A stretch of 64,000 bases of DNA from Rhynchonema sp. JSB1_4 (GCA_030248065.1 JASAMV010002571.1:1-64000), one strand, 5' to 3'. Positions 19,624-32,700 are shown, numbered from the stretch's first letter. A program made the numbers and translations. Notes: generated by a model from the letters alone, not told the origin.

Positions 19624-22600
19624 TCACGTAACGACAAGACAGTAGTCATCAAGCAGCCAACCATCGACAATATCCAACAACGCCTTCTTGTGCGTCATCG
19701 CCAGACAACTCTCCTTTCGAATGAACACATCCCAGATGTTCTCGTCGACTCGATGCACGTTCGTTGTGTCACCCACTGGACCACCGGCGACCTAACGTGA
19801 CAACGACAGGCATATTTTCAGAAATTGTTCTAGCGGATGAGATCCACTAAATGTATAATTCACTAAATGCTAAATGTATAATCACTAAATGTGAATGTTT
19901 CATTGGCTAAGGCCTATCTTGCTATCGATTTTTCTTCAAATAATGTTAATCACCTTTTTTAATTTGTTTTGTTTGCGGTATTTTTTCCTCGTCTTTTCGG
20001 TTCTGATCAACTGATAGAATTTCGTGGCTTAGAAACTTTCCATCAAACAGGCTCGCAGGCTTTCGGTTTGTGTTTAATATTAGGCTCATGCCGTTCTGCC
20101 CTTTTCTTTTGGACTTTGCTCTTTTTGCTGAAACTGGTTGTGCTTCATTGCCCCTTCACTTTTAATTCTGGTAGGCTGAAGGCATGTCTTTAGCCGAGTC
20201 CTGACAAACCGAAGCCTGAGCCTGAGCCCATACGACCAACGAAAGGAGCCGGGCATGTAAGGCTCCTTATAACCTCACCCAACACTAACTTCATTTGTGT
20301 CTGTGACGATCACGATTGTTCGATGCTCTTCGTTGGATTCATTCGGTGACATCTGTTGGAAAAAAAGTGTATTTATTCGCCACACCGTTCCCACTGGGTC
20401 TTGGTTTTGACGAAGTTTACAGTGGAGTCGGTCAAATTAACCGACAATTCTTACTTTGACCGGCAAAGTTATACCTTGACAGTAATTTCATCAGCGACCA
20501 ATTCTGCGTTCAGCATGTTGACCGATGTGGCTGGGCCGTTCTTGCCCATTGCCTTCAGATAGCCGAGAGATACAGCCGCTGATAGGGCTTTGGCGATCGG
20601 TTGTAGTTCTGGATAATTAATTTTGAGTATCTTTCTCGTAATTGTACAACAAGCAGTCTACCCTCTTGGGCCCAAATCTGCCTTGGACTGCCGGCAAGAA
20701 CTGCCGTTACGACTACACGGCTGGCTACATTGGCATGGGCAAAGTTTGTTTGAACCTTTGATATAATAATTGATATAATTTCGACCAGCGCAACAGTTGT
20801 TCGTTTTGTCTAGGAGAACGACTTACGGTTGAAATTAATGATCCAACTGTATCACAAAATAAGTGTCAAACAAAATTTGTCCATGCCAAGTCGTCGTCGT
20901 GGTCGCTGTGCGTGCTCGAAAAGTTGATATGGCTCCATGTAGTGAACTGAATCCGGATTCTAGAATTTCCGTTCCCTGTGGCGCTCCATGATCAGGATGT
21001 GCAAGTTGCACAAAGTGGTGCAAGTGGTACTTTAGCTGGCAAAAACCAATGATTGAACTGACCACGGGGGAAAATGACGTCGAACTTTTTCGTCTTTGGA
21101 TTCAGCACACAGGCCACACGTGTCAGATTCTCAGTGGCAGTGAGCCAGGGACGATTATTGGAATCAGCCGACGCCAACAAGTTACCGGCGTTGATCTAAA
21201 TTTAATGTATTAGCATAGCGCGTGTATGAACATGTATATCGGTAGTGTCTGAACCGGCCATATCCAGGTCATTTATAAGCTCATAACATCAAACCAAATT
21301 CAAGTCACCGACCGCTCCGAAGAATCCGCTGCCCTGGTTGAGCGCAACAATGTTGTCAGAGATTTCGACCGCCACTCGTTGTTGTGCCTCGATTGTGCTT
21401 GCACCCAAATGTGGCGTGCAGATGACACGTGCGTGATCAACCAGCGCCCGATTTGTCGGCGGCTCCTATTTTGCGAAAAAGAGGGTTATTGCAAAGTAGT
21501 TGAACAAGATGTCCAGCACTGGCTGGCACATACAGTAGGTACACGCACTGCATGTTCCACTTTGAGTTCATTTGGGTGTGCCCCTTGTCTAGTTGTTTAG
21601 ATGGTGACCGACAGGCACTGTAGTTCCGCCGTCCCCTATCTGCATCACTGTGTTGTGAACGTTCCTCGCGGTGATGAAAAATTCCGTCACTATAAAGAGG
21701 ATAGACTGCATGGCCAGCAAACACACCTGTTCATAGACGTCGAACGCCGCGCCAGCGACCAGCCCTTGGTCTAACGCGGTCAACAGGTCGATCTCGTTGA
21801 TGATGCCCCCTCGAGCACAGTTGATCAATCGAACTGTTGGTTTGCAACGACGCATCACATCCAAGTTGATTAGGTCTGCAGCAGGGAATGGCATCATATA
21901 ATTGGGCTGGTGAAACATCAGAGGCGTTTTGGGCCTCAAACTTGACATGATCGGGTCATCGGGTCATCCAGCCTCTGGGAAACCAGGACATGAATATGAT
22001 GTATCAAACCTGGTGATTGGATTTGGTCACATCTCATATGACTGTTGGACTCCAATCAGAAGGATTGATACGGGGCTCGATTAGAAAAGTGATGTGATGA
22101 TGACTATGATCTCAAAAGAATGTCGAATGCAAACCACCAACCCCTGGTGCTCTCCATCAACGGTACATGTACGGTGATGTAGTCAGCCAGGGGCCAGATG
22201 TCGTCCAATTGCATGAACTCAACACCAAACTCGGCCGCAGTCGACGCCGACATGACTGGGTCGAAACCAATCGTCTGCAAAAAGTTGTGCGCGCGCTAGA
22301 ATATGCGGTAGGTGCGCAGTTGTGCGGCGCATTTTTTTCGCTGTTGTCTGTTCCTGAGCAATTTTCACAAACGAGTATGGTGCACCAGGTCATCGTCAGT
22401 GATAGCCTGCCGAAACCCTTTTTTTAAAAAGAAAAAAGAGCCCCAACATGGTGTCTGGACGATATCACACCATTATCACGTCGGCGGCAAATGCTGCCCT
22501 CAATATGTATTGTATACGTGTATGATGACCACTCTTCCATCGAACTTTTTTGCCAATAGATTGTGAAACATCAGCCAACCCATGGTGCACTATAAAAAGG

Positions 22601-24819
22601 GACACGGTTCGCCGAGCTGGCCATTTCTCAACCAGTGCGCAGTGTAATGTTGGCTGATGTTTCATTTAAGGGGTGTTGGCAGTTCTCAGAGTGTTGATCT
22701 GACCTTCACCGCCAATATTGATTATCTACATAATGTACCTTCATTCCAAATCCCTGCATGCGACTGGCCACATCACGACCGATTCGACCCAAGCCAATGA
22801 TGGCCAATGTCTTACCATGAACCTCTTCGCCCATGTACACCTTGCGATCCCATTTGCCCTGACAATCAGGGGAAAAGTTTCTTTTGAGCCATATGAGCAG
22901 CGCATGGAAAGTTCACTCGCATGTTTTTGGGGTGTTGTCGAATTATTAAATACATTGGGTGCCCTAAAAATATTTTTTGTGTTCACAGCAAAAAAATAAC
23001 CACTTTTGTACGTGGACGCATTTTCGAAAAAGAATAACCAACAAGCCATCAACCAACATTTGCTTGTGACCAACATGCTGGTTCTGTGACAACATTTTTG
23101 AGGCAGTATAACTTCCAAACTTGGTGATAGGATCGGATCGCATTGGACTTAGCTGTTTAGCACAGTTGAAAATAGAGACAGGAGAGAATCCTTTACTTAG
23201 AAAAGCCACCACGTGATGAAGGTAGATCAAATCGCTCGTTACTTTCCTTTTTCGTTATGAATCTGACGTTCAGAAACAGTTCTCAAACCAACACGATTGC
23301 CTGCAACTGACCAGTTTCATGCTCATATGCGCCTGCGGAACATGTCTGGCCAAGCACATTATCATTGAACACGTCAGTTCGGCTGCACTTCGACTGTTGC
23401 CAGCTGGCGTACTGCAGTGTATGGAATAAAGGACAGTTTTCGTCGCACCAAACGCAAAAAATAGTGCTGTCTGTCCCAAGAAGACAAACGATATCGGCTC
23501 TATTAGCCTTCCAACCACTCCAGATTCCAGTGCGTCAATCACTCTTTCAATTCGAAACAAACTAAAGGTTGATTTGAAACATCACCAAACGACACCAACT
23601 TCATGACAACAATGCCCTGTCGTGTCGCGTGTTCGACATCAATATTGTCCACACCGGTTCCGGCCCGCCCGATCAATTTTAGATTTTTGCCACCCGCTTG
23701 TAGCACATCGGCAGTCACTTTCGTCGCCGATCGAACCAACAATGCATCGTAGTTCTGCAAGAGAACAATTGTGTGTGTGTCAGTGTTGCTAAACCTGATG
23801 CATTCGCACTGACGATGCCGTGTCCGGGTGCACTGCTCCTCTGTGAAAGCAGGACGAAACGGGCAAAAAGTCACGTCACCACTTTTACACCGCATTCAGA
23901 CCAGTGCGCGGACACGGGGAAAGCAACAGCCAATGTTTTGATTTCATCCAAACAGTGTGCCAACAATATATTTAGCCACTCTGTCCCCATAAGTTTTAAG
24001 TGAAACATCTTCACATCACACAAAGCAGTTGAGTGAAGTTATACCTGAACCTTCGAAAGGCACCAACTCAAATCGGACACCCAGGCCGTAGTGGTACACC
24101 AACAACACTAAGGGTGATATTTTCGAAACGGTGTAAAGGTCAGTTGGGTGTAAAGGTCGGTGGAAAGCTCGGTCGACAGCTCAGTGTGATAGACCTGGGT
24201 GTAAACTTGAAACATTCCACGTTAATAACAGGCAATGTTTCACGTTTACACCGAGCTACGCCGACCGAGCTTTCGGCCGAACTTTACGCCGACCTTCATG
24301 CCCAACTGACCTTTACACCGTTTCGAAAATTCCACCCAAAGCACCAAGACGACCCACAATAAGTCGAATGACTCACGTTTGTTTGGGACGAAGTTTCCAA
24401 GTCCGGTTTCATAAAAGATGAAACGTTATAGCCAACATTAAAAACGACAACGGATATTCGCGGACACTTTTGGTTGAGCTGGACAAATACCGGAGAAGTT
24501 CGCTTAAGCCCCCTCCCAGCCCAGATAAGTTTTTTGTTTCAAAATCTGAAAACAGACGCATGTCCCAAAGGTGTTGCAAGCCCACACGGACCTCAATCGA
24601 AATTCTCTGGTATGGTATATGTTCAGATCTGTAGATTGTCTCGTGACACCACAATAAACAGTGTGAACTGTAAACCGATTCACTCACACCAATCTCCTCC
24701 AGCAGTGCAGCCTTGGGCATTTTCGGTTTGAAGTCGACTTCGATGCCGTTGTCTCGCAGAATCTGCACGCATTTCGGATCAATATCATCAGAAATCAGAA
24801 CACGAGTGATTTTGAACAT
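19624..24819 (-). CDS. PHGDH: D-3-phosphoglycerate dehydrogenase, 11 exons
   Basis: Cytosolic NAD-dependent first enzyme of the phosphorylated serine pathway (3-phosphoglycerate to 3-phosphohydroxypyruvate). Exons on the minus strand: 24819-24688, 23754-23600, 23411-23312, 22858-22739, 22274-22142, 21875-21727, 21465-21313, 21195-21063, 20608-20475, 20352-20290, 19791-19624; all phases agree, total 479 residues. Visible motifs: substrate loop [27 protein letters not shown], Rossmann turn [12 protein letters not shown], catalytic Arg in NCARGGI, Glu in EPP, and catalytic His in CTPHLGAST. The C-terminal part ([17 protein letters not shown], then [20 protein letters not shown]) is divergent and shorter than the vertebrate regulatory domains. 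The last two exons are supported mainly by phase and coding character. Confidence 0.92.
19800..20289. repeat. PHGDH intron with decayed TTAGGC-type foldback fragments
   Basis: Contains TTAATATTAGGCTCATGCC, GACTTTGCTCTTTTTGCTG and GAAGCCTGAGCCTGAGCCC, resembling the GCTCTTTTT...TTAGGC element at 38729-39038. No intact termini were found. Confidence 0.4.
24112..24337. mobile_element. 226-bp foldback repeat in PHGDH intron 1
   Basis: The left arm GGGTGATATTTTCGAAACGG and right arm CCGTTTCGAAAATTCCACCC are inverted. The complementarity continues through GTGTAAAGGTCAGTTGGG / CCCAACTGACCTTTACAC and GAAACATT / AATGTTTC. A fragment of the same terminus is at 56935-56965. No clear target duplication. 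Confidence 0.6.
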
Positions 24820-25074
24820 TTTGGATTGTAGAAATTGAAAGTTTGAAACTCGATGTATTTTATTTACGATCACGTGCGTGTGCAATGATGCGGTTTACTA
24901 AAAACCTGCAACAATCAAATATAAATGAGTCACAACAGCTAACAAACGGTGTCAAATAAAAAAGTACAGGTTTCACAGCTGTGTGATGTGGCTCTCAAAG
25001 AACACGTGAGTGGATTTGAATAAAAGTTAGTTGGGCAAAGCTGAACAGGTTACAGTATATTATATACCGATCAT

Positions 25075-25450
25075 CAGTGGCGGATCCAGCTTTTGGCCAA
25101 GGGAGGGGCCAAATCCAAAAGGTCATTTTTATCCAGTGCTTGTTCCATTTTTGAAAAGTCGTTTTTATCTAGTACCTGTTTCGAATTTCGCGCTTTTAAC
25201 GCGAACAATTACAGAATATGTGCCAATGTGCGCGAAGCGCGCGAAATTTTGGCACTTTTTACAAGCGTGGAAGCCAAATTTCATTGAAAATTGGTGTATC
25301 TGACACGCGAAGCGCGCGATTTTTTGGACTTTTGAAGTGTTGCGATTTAGGGGTCCTTTTTCCTTCTTCCTTTCGAAACGGTGCCCCCCTTCCGGGGCCA
25401 AATGGACCAAAGGGGCGGGCATGGCCGCTGCGCCCCCCTGGATCCGCCTT
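25075..25450. mobile_element. 376-bp transposon-like element with perfect 9-bp target duplication
   Basis: Direct repeat ACCGATCAT flanks it (25066-25074 and 25451-25459). Ends CAGTGGCGGATCCAGC and CTGGATCCGCCTT form short inverted repeats. The interior matches 7268-7639 in reverse orientation, including CGCGAAGCGCGCG and the CCATTTGGCCCC-type G/C tract near the 3' end. Non-coding. Confidence 0.85.
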
Positions 25451-26221
25451 ACCGATCATTCTATGCACAATCAAAAACTTGGGGTTTGAAACCGGGTAAC
25501 ACAACACTTTTGCATTCCAACAACATGCGGTGAGCTGATAGTTAAGAACATAGAAACTTGAAACGATTCAAGATGAAATGGGATGCCACGTAAACATGCA
25601 CGTCTCTTGTAAGAACTACCCACGCACTCTGAAATAAATGATCATTATAATCGCATTTGACTTTGACCATGTGCGCAACATTGTCCCATGCGTGCTTTGC
25701 TTAGTCTTCACCAGGTGTGGTGTCACACGCGCAAATGAGACGACAACATGAACTTTGGTGACAAGTGAATTCACATCACGCATTAGGACAAAGATTAATG
25801 AACTGTGTATGTATATTTACATAATCGGTCGCAGCTGAGCTGATATCAACGCTTGGATAAATTAAAATATGAACTGCGTTTGTGTGGGCTGAATTTTAAG
25901 TGCGGCAAGCAGACATTACCGAGAGTAATACTCTCAATGGGACACGGAAAGCTGACCAAACAACCGAAGAAAAACAGATTGAGGACCACTGGAAGTCATG
26001 AGTAACCTGAAATTTGGCAAATTGCCCACAAACCAACACGGAACGGAGACTGTGTTAATATCAGAGGTTCTCCCTCAGTTCGTCCCGGGTGCGGTGTTGT
26101 TGACTTGGGGTCAGACTTTGGGCATTGGCCAACACTTAGGCTTAGGCTCAGACTCGGGCCCTCGGGCTTTGGCATAGGCCTACATGTAACTGTAAGGCAA
26201 TCTTAGGCCTAAGCCTGAGCC

Positions 26222-26230
26222 TATAAAAGG
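26222..26230 (+). promoter_or_regulatory. Possible TATA box (TATAAAAGG)
   Basis: A strong TATA-like TATAAAAGG preceded by TTAGGC-type repeats. About 215 bases downstream lies ATG 26439 with a short open frame ending at a possible donor GTAAGC (about 26505). I cannot connect this to a recognised gene, so the promoter reading is weak. Confidence 0.25.
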
Positions 26231-28439
26231 AAGCCAAGTTCAAACCACCACAAGGAAGACGAACTGTGACAGCACCTCGTCGAATAACAGACACGGGGAA
26301 CAGACACGAGGAGTGACTCTCTGCAGCACACCCAAGGGAAGTGTCCTTGCTGTGCCTTCACGTGCAAGTTGGATATTGCACAATTCGTTACGTCAACGCC
26401 ACAAGTGCTGTTCTCATTCGTTTCGTGCTGCTATTAATATGACCCCATCTCGCAAGTGTGCGCAATTTTTGCAGCACAAGAAACACGTCCAGCACTCCCG
26501 CTATGGTAAGCTCGGGTTTGGAATTTTCCCAAGAACCGCTAGCCTGCCACCAAGTTATTACGCACTTGCACCGTTGCACCAGAATGTGTACTTGTGTCTC
26601 ACTGTTCACTTTGTTGCGACGATTATTATGTATTTCCCTTTTCTGTCGACTTGTTTCGAGCTTTAAACAGATACGGTCACATAATCATATTGATTTACTG
26701 TTAGGTGTACCAAAAAATCTGACAGCACCACAGACCGTCATTTGCACATTAGTGCTTGGCAATTGGACAAGACACAGACCAAACACAAAATTATGAATTA
26801 TTTATCACAAAAGTAACATTGAGGCGAAATTGGTTGTTGGCTTTCTGTCGTTACATGAAGTAAAACGAGGTCTTGAGCTCATAGTTCTGCTTGGAACAAC
26901 TTGTACGCCACTTCAAACCCTACCACTTTGTACTGTGCCCGTATTATACTTGATCGGGTTGTCCTCCGGTGAGTGACAAATCTGGTCAAAGCAGGACAAA
27001 TCAGCGCACAGCTGCGGTGAGAAGAACTATCGTCATGGCTGAAGGAGTCCCACTTTGATGACGTCATTGTTCGACGACCTTGTTCAAGTTCAGCTTCAAA
27101 CTGAGATTTTGGTGCCGCTCCACGTTCAGAACAATTGACGTCAACCATTTTGAGCGGTTAGTATACGCCAGAGAGGAACACGTTTTGGCGACTGATCACC
27201 TGGTCACGAGCGTGACGACACCACGCACAACGTCCAGTGAACCCATTGTGATTAATTGGTTCGTGTACTTTCACCAACTCATTTTGTGATATCGAATCAT
27301 GTGGATAACACTGTTCTGGCCGTTATTGTTATTGTTCATGTACGTGGCACTGTTTTGCTACGTTGTCTGCTGTTTCCAGTGAGTTTGTTACACTTGGAGC
27401 GCCACCAATCGTGCTGTTTTGTTTCATTGAATGAAAACACTGTGCTTCAATCTTTGGAGAAACGTTGCATGTTGCATGACCTACCTTGGGCGCCCTGCCT
27501 CACGTGAGGTGAAGTTCGATTTAGCTCCCGCTCCTGAACAAGTTCCTCGGGGAGGGGGATGTATTCGAGTTTCCGATTCACCAGCAAGATACTTATGGGA
27601 TAAAAGATTTAATTCCGTCCTACCTAAATCATCGTATGACAACGACAGTCACGTTTTGGAATTTTAGGGCGTTCACTCTAGGTGATTTCGACTCTGACAA
27701 TTGGTCTGGATCCCCTAAGATGTAAGGGCCGAAATAGCAACTGGTCTTGCGCAAAGGCGTGCCCTCAATGCACCTTATCGTTTACCCGTTTGATTGGTTT
27801 TTTGCTTCAATGCAAAATTTGTATTTATCTCAAGGCAACCCGTGTTGATGGTCGCAATATTTAGAAGAAATTAAAGCATGCCGTTCCAAAGCGAAAAGAA
27901 CAGCGGTTCTTTCAGTCTGCGATATGATGCCAATTAGGCCACAACTGATTCATAATCTCAAGACAGACGTTTGTCCAGAATAATCCCCCTGGGGTCTAAA
28001 CGATTTTTTCTGACACTTTGTTGGATCTCACACTTACACTTTTCGATGCGACAGGCAGTTTAACGCACAACACATCACCATCCAATTTCAGTCATTTATG
28101 TCTGACTTGCAGATGCTACGGATAAGAGCAATTTGTCATGCACAAGAATTAAATTATTGAACGCAAAATATTGCACTATACTATTGGAGTGCCAGGCAAG
28201 TATGAACTGGTATAAACAAGTAGAATAATGTGGGTGTAAATACGTTGTCTCCCGTCTTTAAATTGTTTTGGAAGGGAGATTTGCGGACTATTCGATCTGG
28301 CGTAGAGTGCATTGCATGCATTAGCCCAAAGCTTGGCTGAACATTGAGCTCCTGAACAAGGAGGTCGGTTGTGAAAAAAGTTCGAAGAACAACCTGGAAA
28401 CGAAAGAAAACCGAACAAACGTTTGGTGGTTTGGTCGGG

Positions 28440-29400
28440 CCGTATGTGGACACTTCTTGACGCGTGCCAAGAATGCCAACTATTATTTTTGGCATTCTTG
28501 GCATTAATGGCATTGTTGGCACACGCGTGAAGAAGTGTACATTACGGCCGGCTGTAACGCACACTTCTTGACTACGTTGCCATGAATGCCAAAAACAAGC
28601 TAGTGCATGTTTTATGCACAAAATAAGTTAAGAACAAAACAAATAAGCAGATTTGCTATTGCTCAAGAGCAGTGTGTGCCTGTGTGTGTGGGTGAACAAA
28701 TTTGAGTCCCCCCCTTCCCCCCAGGTGGGTACGTCTGATCACCCTCTGAAAAAGGGGGTACCGCCTGTTTGTTCCCCCTCCGGACCAGGAACTACACTGG
28801 TGGTCATTCATTGGATGTATTTGAATAAATTTGATTCCGTCGATGTCAATGTAAAGGCAAACTACACCAACACGAGCCCGATTTCGAAGGTGGTGTGCAT
28901 TCAAAACGAATAGAAATTGTACCTCAGATAGAGCACTCAGCTCAGCCGCGTGGCTGAAAAGCAGCCTGAAACATCGAACTACGTAAATATCGCTTCATGT
29001 CTAAGTCGAGAAGCGGTGGAACATCTCAGCCTCTGGTATACTGTAGATTTCGCGGCGGTGACATCAGCGACTAGATTGCCTATAACAACTGATACAGTAT
29101 AATGATAATAGATCATACTACAAAAACAAGCGTGCTGCGCATTTACACAAAATTCATTATAGTCAAGAAACAGTCATTACGCCCAGTGGTAAACAACACC
29201 TCTTGACACTGAAACATCGCTTCTCACGTTCGGCAATCGGCAACACAAACACAGTCAAGAAGTGGTCTTCACGGCTGGCTGTAACGCACACTTCTTGACG
29301 CAGCATTTATTTCTGGCATTCTTGGCAACACGTAGTCAAGAAGTGTACATTACGGCCGTGCGTAATAAACACTTCTTGACGCGTCAAGAAGTATCTAGCT
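28440..29400. repeat. Several short hairpin modules ACACTTCTTGACGCG / CAAGAAGTGT
   Basis: At 28446-28545 ACACTTCTTGACGCGTGCC is mirrored by GGCACACGCGTGAAGAAGTGT around a GCCAAGAATGCCA palindrome. Further half units occur near 28558, 29170-29230, 29258 and 29285-29395, often followed by ACATTACGGCCG. This is a cluster of related hairpins, non-coding. Confidence 0.55.
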
Positions 29401-29750
29401 ACCGGTCGGGCACACCAACCGATGGTCACACACATTTGTTCCTCCACGGAGAATTAGCAGAGAAAAATGGGTGCTCGCTGGAAATTTAAATTTTTTTTAA
29501 GTTGGGATGGGATGGGATAATTTTTGCTTTTGTGCTTTACTCCACTAGTTTCGCCCTTAACAATCACACCATTTTCAGCACGCAAGTATTCTGAAACGGT
29601 GGAGGTGTGTGTGACCGAACAACGACTTGCCGCGCAGCATTTTCCACCGAAACGAAGCTCGCGGAAACCAACCACAGCAAGCTAAGCATCCGGGATCGGA
29701 CGATTGGCTGACTTTCAGTGATCCCTCCACCCTCCAGTCAATTTGCGGTG

Positions 29751-32700
29751 ATGCGGCGCGGCACGGACTATTGCCGAGTTGTGGTTGTGACGTCGCTAGC
29801 ATGGATGTTCTCAATGTCGATACTGTTCGTCTATTTGCTGGACACCGGCGTCCGAAACGGGCATCCGATTGCCGCGCCTGATGAGATTGAATTCAAGAAA
29901 TCCGGATCGGATGTCGAACATTCGGTAATTTCATCGCGCGAAGACAAGAAGGAGTACGAGGAGTGGCTCGCTAAACAACCGAACAAACAGGCGCGGCCGA
30001 AGGTGCGCTCAATTTTGTAAATATCTTGTGCGGTGCGTGGAAATTGTCGTCTTCGTCTCGCCCTTCGCCGCGTCGCGCCTCGCGCGCGTTCGCGTCTTCT
30101 AAATTTCGTCGGTTTTTTATTCCAATTTTGCCAAAAACTGTAATGCAAAACTGGTCAGTTTTTCGATTTTTGTGAAAATTAACGGACCCAAAGTCGGCCA
30201 AAAACGTGCAAAACAAGTGTTTTCGATCGACTTCATTCTTCAACACTCTTCAAGACACTGGTGTAGGAGGGGGCGGGGTGGGGTCCCCCTAGGCCCTAGG
30301 TACAGTAGGTAGGTAGGTTGACGCTCCATCTTGGTACAGTAGGTAGGTCGCCGCCCCGCGGCTGGTACAGCAAGTTGCGACTTTTGGCTCAAATAATGGT
30401 ATAAAATCGGTATTTTTTACTCCAAGTCCAAATAGGCGAAAAATCGCACGCTACGCACGAAATTAGCGTGTTAGAGTACATTTTCATCAATATTTCGACC
30501 TAAAAAATTTTGTTCCCCCTAGCTCGGCCGGTACAGTAGATAGGTTGCCGCCCCACATTTTTGGTGGTACAGGCCGGGCCGGGATGGTCGGCCCGAAAAG
30601 GCCCGACATCATCGAATTTCAATAAAAAATCGTGACTTTTTACGGTAAATTAGCCAAAATTTCTTGCAATTCAGCAGCTTAAGACTGACTTCTATGATTT
30701 TCAGGTATTTTTAAACGAAAAACTGAATTTTTGCACCAAAAAATTTTCTTCAAAATATCGCCAGAAAAAGTCGGGCCGAAAAAAATCGGGCCGGGCCGGG
30801 CCGACCCCAGGACCTCGTCGGGCCGGGCCGGGCCGAGGTAACCCGGCCCGATTCCCACCTCTGGTAGGTACCTTGCAACCACCCCTTGGGGGGATGGGGG
30901 GAAGGGTAGGTACCTTGCAACCATCCCGGAGGGTGCCTTGCAACCATCATTCTATGGTTTTCATAGGCAAAAATGGGTTTTTTTCGACCTCAAAACCCCA
31001 AAAATCGCGCGCTCTGCGCGCAAAACCTCCATATAATAGCTATTTTAGGCAAATTTTCGGCCAAAATGCAAAAAAGTACCAATTTTTTGGGCCAATTTTG
31101 CAGTATAATGCATGCAAAAACATCCTTTTTCGGACCCTAGGGGTACCTTGCAACCTTCCGGAGGCTGGGTGGGGTGGTATCTTGCAACCATCTGGATCCA
31201 TCCCCCCTCCCCGAGGGTACCTTGCAACCATTTGCCTGCCACTACACTGGTGGTACAGTAGGTTGCCGCCCCGCCTGGGTCTACACCACTGCTTCAAGAA
31301 CACTCTCGTCACTTTGAACAAATTTTGCACTGAGTGAAATTGTTATATTTGTCGCAATTACGTTCCTAAATACAGGAAAAATATTTGCAAAAAAACGGTT
31401 TTTTTCACGAAAAATAACAAACGGTTCTTTATGACAGTATGAGTATACAATAGTTAGGATGTGACTTGTGGTTTTGGATGGGGCAAGAACAGTGTTGGAT
31501 GGAAGTGCTCTGGAGGGGGATACCTACTGTACCGGGCTCAGAGAGGGGTATACCTACTGTACCAGAGCCGACGGCCTGGGGGTTTGGTGGGGCTGGGAGG
31601 TTAGGTTTTCGGGTGAGAAATTTTAATGTTTTTATTACGTGTGGAATCGTGTGAAAACGTATTTATTTTCGCGCGTGGCGCGCGAGTTTTGGGTAATTTG
31701 AGGTAAAAACCACTGATTTTACCCTATATTTGGCCATTTTAGTAAAAAATTGGCCCTTTTGGGGCAAAATCGGGGGATACCTGCAGTACCGGGGTGAAAA
31801 TCTGGGGGGATACCTACTGTACCATGCCAAACATCGGGGGATACCTACTGTACCAGGGGGGTTACCTACTGTACTGGGGGCTACCCCCAAACCCCCCTCC
31901 CCCACCTCCAACACTGGGCAAGAAATTGCATTTAAAAATCAATATATTAAAATATTTATCGTAGTTCAGGTCCGCGATATGTCTGATCGACGTCGCGCCG
32001 TGTCTGTGAGAGAAAGAGAAGAACAGTATCAAAAGGACAGCAAGAAAATCGCCGATGAAGTACCGAAATCGTCAGAAGTGGAAGGCATTCTGGCCAGACT
32101 CATGAGAGGTAAATATGATCGTTCTGGGCGTGGGGCAATCGTCATGGCGAGACACGAACAAAACTGGTTTTGTGGATATCCTGTCAATCGCTGTTACTTT
32201 ATTTTACTGTGCAATCCAAATCCAAATGAGTATCTTCGTCAAAATATCTCCTTTTATACCACGTTGGAAACGTGGGTTGAGCAATGTTTTCGGTATCTAT
32301 GGGTGTCTGACTCTTGGTGTTCGAAGCACCAGATCTGTCTTCTTTACGTGATGAACTTTGCGTGAAAACTTCGACACGGTTCAGTGATGTTTTGAAACAA
32401 GATATACGCTGATTGTGGTCGGTGTTCATCAATCTTGACAAAACATTCTTGATTGTTTCGATCATACAACAAAACAACGCGCGCGATCAACATCAGTCAG
32501 CCAATAGTGCCAAATACAATGCAGAATTGGAGCAGGAGCCCTTAACAACCCCCAAACATTCATGCAGGTCTGAGTCTGAGCAGCGGCGGTCCAGGCGAAA
32601 GCGGTCGTCCGGTGCATGTGCCTTACGGCCGTGAAAGTGAAAGCAAACGGCTGTTCAAAGCCAACCAATTCAACGTGCTCATATCGGACATGATCTCGCT

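Larger units (their letters stand above)
24820..29750. other. Repeat-rich intergenic region between PHGDH and GALNT (divergent promoters)
   Basis: PHGDH (minus) and GALNT (plus) diverge from this 4.9-kb interval, so both promoters should lie here. A TTGCAG at 24909 (minus strand) looks like the acceptor of a PHGDH leader exon. Other contents: the 25075-25450 element, TTAGGC-like stretches at 26130-26225, and palindromic ACACTTCTTGACGCG modules at 28440-29400. ORFs at 26439 (plus, MTPSRKCAQFLQHKKH) and 27148 (minus, MVDVNCSERGAAPKSQFEAE) have no recognisable homologue and are not called as genes. Confidence 0.5.

Noticed and set aside
19516..19800. 94-codon plus-strand ORF
   Set aside because: It is the antisense of the last PHGDH exon (19791-19624), which has better coding character and joins in phase.
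20641..20760. Minus-strand frame [20 protein letters not shown] between PHGDH exons
   Set aside because: Exons 21063 and 20608 already join in phase with a sensible alignment; this stretch overlaps the CAGTCTACCCTCTT repeat motif.
26313..26666. 117-codon plus-strand ORF after a TATA-like box
   Set aside because: Composition is not convincing, it opens without ATG, and no homologue is recognised; recorded only as a weak possibility.
26879..27148. 89-codon minus-strand ORF MVDVNCSERGAAPKSQFEAE
   Set aside because: Somewhat protein-like at the start, but no splice context, family or neighbour supports it.
27537..27560. AGTTCCTCGGGGAGGGGGATGT as an LTR-retrotransposon edge (partial inverse near 16710)
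   Set aside because: No primer-binding site, no paired LTR and no gag/pol frame nearby; similarity may be chance.
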